The translations under genes and the position numbers were made by a program. The notes beneath the pieces were generated by a model. The model worked only from the letters and a program-made list of their open reading frames with translations, did no database searches and was not told the DNA's origin. Below are positions 59,178-64,000 of a stretch of DNA of 64,000 nucleotides, one piece after another; the first letter of the stretch is position 1, and each line of letters opens with the position of its first letter. Location: contig NZ_AYZB01000058.1 of the NCBI RefSeq assembly GCF_001436415.1, positions 221,494-285,493 of the forward strand. Reading direction: 5' to 3'. This DNA is from Latilactobacillus graminis DSM 20719 (GTDB lineage Bacteria; Bacillota; Bacilli; Lactobacillales; Lactobacillaceae).

Positions 59178-59226
59178 TGCAATGAACGCCTTGAGTTAGA
59201 TTTTGCAACTCGAGGCGTTCACTGCA
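59178..59226. repeat. Long hairpin between ssrA and lepA
   Basis: A 20-bp stem (59178-59197 with 59207-59226), only two non-Watson-Crick positions, 9-base loop, no T-run. It is not an ordinary terminator and lies just before the lepA promoter. It may be a small non-coding element, a leader structure, or a remnant of a mobile element. Confidence 0.55.
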
Positions 59227-59271
59227 TAGTAAGTATTTTAAATGTCTTTCTTATGGGGACCAGTAAATGCG

Positions 59272-59301
59272 TTCGCTTTTACGGAGCAGGCTTGTTATAA
59301 T
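59272..59301 (+). promoter_or_regulatory. Promoter of lepA
   Basis: Perfect TATAAT (59296-59301) with a TG extended -10; the -35 (TTCGCT, 18-bp spacer) is weak. Confidence 0.55.
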
Positions 59302-59334
59302 TTAAAGGATAGTTAGAGGAAGTAGGGACAATAA

Positions 59335-61173
59335 ATGGATTACGCAGAAATGTTAGATCGGCAAAAACACATTCGTAACTTTTCGATCATCGCGCATATT
59401 GATCATGGTAAATCAACATTAGCTGATCGAATTCTTGAGATGACGGATACGATTGCCAAGCGCGACATGCAAGCGCAAGTCTTAGATGATATGGAATTAG
59501 AGCGTGAGCGTGGGATTACCATTAAATTAAACGCGGTGGAATTACATTATCAAGCTCAAGATGGTGAAACATATATTTTTCATCTAATTGATACGCCAGG
59601 ACATGTGGATTTTTCGTACGAAGTGTCACGGAGTTTAGCAGCTTGCGAAGGGGCTTTATTAGTTGTTGATGCGGCCCAAGGGGTTGAAGCGCAAACGTTA
59701 GCCAATGTATACTTGGCAATTGATGATGATTTAGAAATCGTGCCGGTCATCAATAAAATTGATTTACCGTCCGCACAACCAGACGTTGTTAAAGCAGAGA
59801 TTGAAGAAATGATTGGCTTGGATGCTTCAGAAGCCGTGCTGGCTAGCGCTAAGAGTGGGATTGGCATTGAAGAAATCTTAGAAAAACTGGTAACCGACGT
59901 GCCAGCCCCAACTGGTGATTTAAAGGCCCCATTGAAGGCGCTCATTTTCGATTCAATCTACGATAGTTATCGCGGTGTTGTGTTAAATGTACGTGTCTTT
60001 GACGGAATGGTTAAAGTTGGCGATAAGATTCGTTTAATGAATAATGGGAAAGAATTCGAAGTCACTGAAGTCGGTGTGATGTCGCCCAAAGCCGTTAAAC
60101 GGGACTTCTTAATGGTTGGCGATGTGGGGTACATTACGGCCAGCATCAAGACGATTCAAGATACGCGTGTTGGGGATACTGTGACACTTGCTGACAATCC
60201 AGCAGCAAAAGCCCTTGATGGTTACCGACACATTCAACCAATGGTTTATTCTGGGATGTATCCCGTGGATAACGCGAAGTTTAATGACTTACGCGAAGCC
60301 TTGGAAAAATTACAATTAAACGATGCGGCCTTAGAATTTGAGCCTGAATCTTCACAAGCGTTGGGCTTTGGGTTCCGATGTGGTTTCTTAGGGCTGTTAC
60401 ACATGGATGTGGTTCAAGAACGGTTAGAACGGGAATTCAACCTTGATTTAATCATGACCGCACCATCAGTAGATTATCATGTTGATTTAACCGATGGAAC
60501 TGAAGTCGTAATTGATAACCCATCAGAAATGCCAGAAACATCAAATATTTCTGAGGTTAAAGAACCGTATGTTAAAGCCTCTATCATGGTTCCCAACGAT
60601 TACGTTGGGGCCGTCATGGAATTGGCGCAACGCAAGCGGGGCGAGTTCGTTACCATGGATTATTTAGATACTTATCGGGTTAATGTTATCTATAATATGC
60701 CATTATCTGAAATCATTTTTGATTTCTTTGATGACTTGAAATCAAATACGAAGGGCTACGCCTCATTCGATTATGAAGTAACAGGTTATCGACCAAGTGA
60801 TCTTGTGAAGATGGATATTCTATTGAACGGCGAATCCGTCGATGCCTTGAGCTTCATTGTGCACCGTGATTTTGCCTTTGAACGGGGCAAAGCAATTGTT
60901 AGCAAGTTGAAAGAGACTATTCCGCGTCAACAATTTGAAGTGCCAATCCAAGCGGCCATTGGTAATAAGGTAATAGCCCGTTCAACAGTTAAAGCCTTTC
61001 GAAAAAACGTGCTTGCCAAGTGTTATGGCGGAGATATTACCCGAAAACGTAAGTTATTAGAAAAGCAAAAAGCCGGTAAGAAACGAATGAAATCTGTGGG
61101 ATCAGTAGAGGTTCCACAAGAAGCCTTCATGTCCATTTTGAAGATGAATGATGAAGATACTAAAGGTAAATAA
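59335..61173 (+). CDS. lepA: Elongation factor 4 (LepA)
   Basis: A 612-residue translational GTPase of standard length that acts on stalled ribosomes or subunit assembly. G1 is A-H-I-D-H-G-K-S-T, with [16 protein letters not shown] and N-K-I-D in order. The C-terminal domain specific to LepA has [42 protein letters not shown] lies before the ATG. It ends at a strong terminator. Confidence 0.97.
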   Translation: MDYAEMLDRQKHIRNFSIIAHIDHGKSTLADRILEMTDTIAKRDMQAQVLDDMELERERGITIKLNAVELHYQAQDGETYIFHLIDTPGHVDFSYEVSRSLAACEGALLVVDAAQGVEAQTLANVYLAIDDDLEIVPVINKIDLPSAQPDVVKAEIEEMIGLDASEAVLASAKSGIGIEEILEKLVTDVPAPTGDLKAPLKALIFDSIYDSYRGVVLNVRVFDGMVKVGDKIRLMNNGKEFEVTEVGVMSPKAVKRDFLMVGDVGYITASIKTIQDTRVGDTVTLADNPAAKALDGYRHIQPMVYSGMYPVDNAKFNDLREALEKLQLNDAALEFEPESSQALGFGFRCGFLGLLHMDVVQERLEREFNLDLIMTAPSVDYHVDLTDGTEVVIDNPSEMPETSNISEVKEPYVKASIMVPNDYVGAVMELAQRKRGEFVTMDYLDTYRVNVIYNMPLSEIIFDFFDDLKSNTKGYASFDYEVTGYRPSDLVKMDILLNGESVDALSFIVHRDFAFERGKAIVSKLKETIPRQQFEVPIQAAIGNKVIARSTVKAFRKNVLAKCYGGDITRKRKLLEKQKAGKKRMKSVGSVEVPQEAFMSILKMNDEDTKGK

Positions 61174-61197
61174 AAAAGACGTACTTGAAATGACCTT

Positions 61198-61248
61198 AAA
61201 GGACCCCAAGAAAGTTTGATGTTATCTAACTTTCTCGGGGTCCTTTTT
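61198..61248 (+). terminator. Terminator after lepA
   Basis: AAAGGACCCC-A-AGAAAGTT / AACTTTCTCGGGGTCCTTT stem with one mismatch and a T-run. Confidence 0.85.
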
Positions 61249-62087
61249 GTGTCTAAATACTCTTTTGAATTAAAGAAAACTATTGTATCCGAATACCCAT
61301 CTAAAACAACTAGCTCCCGAAAACTTGAAAAAAGTATGATATTGATCGAAATGCTATCAGAAGTTGAATCTATCGAGTGAGCCTTCATAGCATAGAATCC
61401 TTATTGCTCAACCGGGCAAAGCCTATATATAATTGAATTAAATAATTTAAGCTTTCATACAACTGCTGCAAGGTTTGGACTAGTACCTAGTTCCGTTTAC
61501 CAGTGGCTGATAAAATTAAAGCAAGATCTTCATTTAACAAGGATGAAACTAGCTGTTTCAAAAAACTAGCGGCCTTAGCGATACTAAACAAACAAATAAA
61601 GAATTAGCTAATGTCGTGCAATCGTTAAGGCGTAAATATTCTTTAGAAGGCTTACTTAGCTACGTAAATTTAAATAGAAAGACTTCTTATTATCACTTGC
61701 AACATCAGGGAGATGTTACTCAGATCAATATACTAGGGACTAAAATATATTTAGCAGCAATAATTGATTTGTACAGTAAAGAAGTATTGGCATACGATAT
61801 TCGAACTTCACCAATTATGTATCAATCAGTTACTTATGAAATCGCCAAGTAATATTAAAGCTAGCCTACACAGCCAATCAAGGAATCTTGTATCAACATC
61901 AGATTATCAAAAGTGTTTGAATGAAAATACCTTGACTCAGAGTATGTCTCGCAAAGCAACTTGTTTAGATAATGCATCAATAGAGAGTTTTTTTTATATT
62001 GTAATTTTTCAAGAATTAAAACAAAACCAGGTTGTAAAATTCCGGTTAAACACCAAATTTTTACAACCCAGAAAACTGTTTTTTTAG
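61249..62087 (+). mobile_element. Decayed IS3-family (IS150-like) insertion sequence
   Basis: Fragments of both transposase ORFs appear in order on the plus strand. An orfA-like HTH starts at a GTG (M-S-K-Y-S-F-E-L-K) near 61249 and continues after an interruption with H-T-T-A-A-R-F-G-L-V-P-S-S-V-Y-Q-W. OrfB pieces follow at 61616-61852 (D-V-T-Q-I and I-I-D-L-Y-S-K-E-V-L-A-Y) and 61850-62000 (Q-S-M-S-R-K-A-T-C-L-D-N-A-S-I-E-S-F-F). Stops, frameshifts and at least one internal deletion before D-V-T make it inactive. Clear terminal inverted repeats are not visible; an imperfect repeat at 62030-62068 is near the right edge. Confidence 0.85.
61616..62087 (+). pseudogene. Transposase orfB remnant (rve integrase core)
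   Basis: Two reading frames together hold traces of the DDE motif: Asp in D-V-T, Asp in I-I-D-L-Y-S-K, and Glu in D-N-A-S-I-E-S-F-F. Compared with a usual orfB of about 280 residues, the part between S-Y-Y-H-L-Q-H-Q and G-D-V-T is missing, and the segment between the second Asp and H-S-Q-S is shortened. Confidence 0.8.
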
Positions 62088-62282
62088 CTATTGAAGCAGG
62101 CTAATGATCTTTAAGAAAATCATTAACAGGATGATACTGACCCAGAAGAGAATATTGGATTTTTTCTGCAGGTGACGGTCCTTTTTTTGTTGAGCGATTA
62201 ATAAGATAATCGATGAGCTTAAAACGCCGACGGCTGCGACGAGCACAATGCATGATAGCACTAAATATTGACCAGTTGACAT
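62088..62282 (-). CDS. Small two-helix membrane protein (64 aa)
   Basis: A 64-residue protein with two membrane helices (about residues 5-27 and 42-62) joined by a basic loop (Q-Q-K-K-D-R-H-L-Q-K-K). AGGAGT lies 6-7 bases before the ATG at 62282; the longer frame from 62360 has no such site. The family is not recognised. Its stop abuts the IS remnant, so its original terminator or C-terminal end may have been altered by the insertion. It is divergent from the DinB-like gene. Confidence 0.6.
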   Translation of the reverse strand: MSTGQYLVLSCIVLVAAVGVLSSSIILLIAQQKKDRHLQKKSNILFWVSIILLMIFLKIISLLQ

Positions 62283-62409
62283 GGTGAGACTCCTTTTAAT
62301 GAATAGTCCTAAGAAGCAGTATAGCAAAGAAATCACCAAGCGAAAACAGTGATTAATCAAATGGAAGTGCTATAATGACCGGAGTAAAGTGAAAATGGAG
62401 GATGACAAG

Positions 62410-62919
62410 ATGCAAGCAACTCACTTATTAAGTAAAACGGTCATACGTGCGCAAGAGCGCTTATTGGAGACACTCGCCCCAATGACAGTCGAAGCGGCCA
62501 ATACAATGCCGCAGCCGTTAATTAAATCAGTTACCTGGTTGGTATGGCATACTGCTCGTGAATTGGATTATCAGATTGCTGATTTAAAGGGAACTAAGCC
62601 ATTGTGGTTGAGTGCTGGATGGACGCAAAAATTCGCGCTAGATTTGCCAGATGATACTCAAGACTGGTCACATTCACCAAAAGAGGCAGCGAAAGTAGTA
62701 GTTGCTGATAAAGCTTTGTTAGTTGGTTATTTGGCCGATGCAATGCAATTGACAACCGATTATCTGGCGGAAATCACTGCAGATGCCTTAACGGATATTA
62801 TTGATGAAGATTGGACACCGGCAGTTACTCGTGAAGCACGATTAGTTTCAATTGTTGATGATGCAATTATGCATTCTGGACAAGCTGTTTATACTAGAAG
62901 AATAGTGATTGGAAAATAA
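62410..62919 (+). CDS. DinB-like / DUF664-type four-helix-bundle protein
   Basis: A 169-residue helical protein. The metal-binding histidine pattern of DinB/YfiT is visible: W-H-T-A-R-E-L (about residue 46) and D-D-A-I-M-H-S-G-Q-A (about 158). Members include thiol transferases and proteins of unknown function, often induced by DNA damage in Bacillus; the activity here is unknown. GGAGGATG lies before the ATG at 62410. It ends at a strong terminator. Confidence 0.82.
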   Translation: MQATHLLSKTVIRAQERLLETLAPMTVEAANTMPQPLIKSVTWLVWHTARELDYQIADLKGTKPLWLSAGWTQKFALDLPDDTQDWSHSPKEAAKVVVADKALLVGYLADAMQLTTDYLAEITADALTDIIDEDWTPAVTREARLVSIVDDAIMHSGQAVYTRRIVIGK

Positions 62920-62921
62920 AT

Positions 62922-62964
62922 AAGAGCGTTGCCGAAAATTATCTGTTTTCAGCGGCGCTCTTTC
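62922..62964 (+). terminator. Terminator after the DinB-like gene
   Basis: AAGAGCGTTGCCGAAAA / TTTTCAGCGGCGCTCTTT, a stem of about 17 bp with one bulge and one G-T pair. Confidence 0.85.
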
Positions 62965-63079
62965 AGTTGATTGGCAGAAATCAATACAGAACATTGCATC
63001 ATGGATGCTCAATCATATGCTATCTAGAAAAGAAATTTAAATACTATTTTAGGAATCTCGCAAGGTGAGCCTTTTTTTA

Positions 63080-63406
63080 TTAATCGTAATATTTAACTGC
63101 GGTGCCATAAGCAGCAACTGATTGCATATCTGTTCCGATGGCACCAGAATCAAAGCGCATCATCACAACTGCATCAGCCCCCATAGCAAGTGCGTTTTGC
63201 CGCAGTCGGTCGATTGCGACATCGCGTGATTCAGTCATCATTTCGGTGTAAGCTTTGATTTCGCCACCGACGACATTTTTCAATGATGCGCCAATGTTTT
63301 TGAAGACGTTCTTGGATTGAGTGGTTAGACCAAATACTTCACCGAGCACTTCATAATGTTTGCCGGGAATGGTTTCGGTCGTAGTGATGAGAATTGGATT
63401 TGTCAT
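63080..63406 (-). CDS. UPF0145 (YbjQ-like) heavy-metal-binding-domain protein
   Basis: A 108-residue protein of the YbjQ/UPF0145 family. [11 protein letters not shown] at the start, E-V-L-G-E-V-F-G, a central [15 protein letters not shown], then [15 protein letters not shown]. It forms a pentameric ring in known structures; the physiological role is unclear. GGAGC precedes the ATG, 13 bp after the DUF1304 stop, so the two genes form an operon. Confidence 0.9.
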   Translation of the reverse strand: MTNPILITTTETIPGKHYEVLGEVFGLTTQSKNVFKNIGASLKNVVGGEIKAYTEMMTESRDVAIDRLRQNALAMGADAVVMMRFDSGAIGTDMQSVAAYGTAVKYYD

Positions 63407-63419
63407 AATTAAAGCTCCT

Positions 63420-63785
63420 TTAGAAGAATAGGATTAACAATAATGTGATTAAAGCCGGTAAACCTTGTAAAAAGAAAATTTTCTTGGTTGCGGTAAATGT
63501 GCCATAAAGGGCAACAATGAAGATGTAAAGCATCAATAATGCGAGCACTATATTAAGTGTTTGACCGGCCAATAGAAGATTAACCATAATAATTACAGCC
63601 CCCAACATCCCATTATAAATACCTTGGTTGGCAAGTGCTACCCGGGCGTTTGGCAATTTGACAAAATTCAAGGGCATGTCAAAGGCTTTTGCTTTGGTTT
63701 GGTCGTCACCAAACATTTCCAGGCCCATGATACCAATATGTTCGATGGCGATTAAATAAGATAATGTTACAATTAGTGTGCGCAT
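63420..63785 (-). CDS. DUF1304 family membrane protein
   Basis: A 121-residue protein with four membrane helices. The motif [13 protein letters not shown] in helix 1 and [11 protein letters not shown] in helix 2 are the DUF1304 signature. Function unknown. GAGGAGG lies 6-7 bases before the ATG at 63785. It is first in a two-gene operon with the UPF0145 gene. Confidence 0.9.
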   Translation of the reverse strand: MRTLIVTLSYLIAIEHIGIMGLEMFGDDQTKAKAFDMPLNFVKLPNARVALANQGIYNGMLGAVIIMVNLLLAGQTLNIVLALLMLYIFIVALYGTFTATKKIFFLQGLPALITLLLILFF

Positions 63786-63852
63786 AGGTAATCCTCCTCA
63801 GTAGTGGCTTCATTGTAACAAAAACAGCATGATTCGTCCAAATTAGGTAATC

Positions 63853-63882
63853 AAAAAACACGCCAGATGATATCTGGCGTGT
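63853..63882 (-). terminator. Terminator of galE
   Basis: ACACGCCAGAT...ATCTGGCGTGT with a T-run on the minus strand, just after the galE stop. Confidence 0.85.
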
Positions 63883-63895
63883 CGATATAGCCTCA

Positions 63896-64000
63896 TTAAT
63901 TACGGTCGGTATACCCGTCAGGATGATTTAAGTGCCAATTCCAGGCGGTTTCAATAATTGCTTCCATATTGTCATATTCAGGGGTCCAACCGAGCATTTC
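63896..64000 (-). CDS. galE: UDP-glucose 4-epimerase, C-terminal end (rest outside window)
   Basis: Only the last 34 codons are visible, ending TAA at 63896-63898. The peptide [15 protein letters not shown] followed by [13 protein letters not shown] is the usual GalE C-terminus (A-W-x-W-x-x-x-H-P-x-G-Y). The enzyme interconverts UDP-glucose and UDP-galactose and would supply galactose for the Leloir pathway or the polysaccharide. A terminator follows. Confidence 0.88.
   Translation of the reverse strand, partial: EMLGWTPEYDNMEAIIETAWNWHLNHPDGYTDRN

Noticed and set aside
61023..61388. 121-codon minus-strand frame over the lepA end and IS remnant
   Set aside because: It crosses the lepA terminator hairpin and the IS edge and has no family signal.

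Overview
The window looks like the chromosome of a low-to-moderate-GC lactic acid bacterium, most likely the Latilactobacillus (Lactobacillus) sakei/curvatus group. I infer this from the gene families and gene order: pbp2B-rpmG-fthC-rhomboid-yqgQ-glcK-yqhL, miaA-ynbB...glnR-glnA, comGA-comGG-methyltransferase-ackA, ssrA and lepA. Strong AAGGAGG-type ribosome binding sites and frequent TTG/GTG starts fit as well. The species call is inference; no search was run.

Layout. Positions 1-12.6 kb hold housekeeping and small-metabolism genes: the 3' end of an aminotransferase, a TIM-barrel protein, a GNAT acetyltransferase, a DUF554 membrane protein, a LURP-one-like protein, a HAD phosphatase, ung, pta, tsaE, an EamA transporter, a DnaQ-like exonuclease, exonuclease III, murB and a CPA1 Na+/H+ antiporter. 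From 12.6 to 20.9 kb come the membrane protein YfhO and, divergently, pbp2B, rpmG, fthC, a rhomboid-like protein, yqgQ, glcK and a rhodanese-like protein. From 21 to 27 kb lie miaA, ynbB, an inserted XRE-regulator/Tag-like pair, and glnR-glnA with a clear GlnR operator. From 27 to 33 kb are two flavin reductase-like proteins, an RluA pseudouridine synthase, a MATE exporter and a divergent LysR/YeiH pair.

Positions 33.3-49.7 kb are the accessory part. A large secreted repeat protein and a lipoprotein precede a co-directional, mostly overlapping polysaccharide locus. The locus encodes three GT4 glycosyltransferases, UDP-glucose dehydrogenase, a small priming sugar transferase, a NeuD/PglD-type acyltransferase, a MurJ-type flippase, two tandem Phd/YefM-like small proteins without a toxin, a Wzz-like chain-length protein, a CpsD-like protein that has lost its ATP-binding motifs, a Wzy-like polymerase and an Asp2/CpsF-like alpha/beta-hydrolase. 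It ends with an Mga-like regulator broken by a frameshift. An apparent 24-residue hydrophobic peptide ORF and a tRNA-Ala(CGC) gene follow. Together these could make a Wzx/Wzy-type exopolysaccharide or capsule, probably with glucuronate.

Positions 50-64 kb return to core genes: a VanZ-like protein, a YebC/PmpR regulator, the complete comGA-GG pseudopilus operon, a methyltransferase, ackA, tmRNA, lepA, a decayed IS3-family element, a DinB-like protein, a UPF0145 protein, a DUF1304 protein and the 3' end of galE.

A recurring theme is proteins that keep a fold but have lost catalytic residues: the rhomboid, the rhodanese, the Tag-like glycosylase and the CpsD-like protein. The most unusual item is the tandem pair of orphan antitoxin-like genes embedded and translationally coupled inside the polysaccharide operon.
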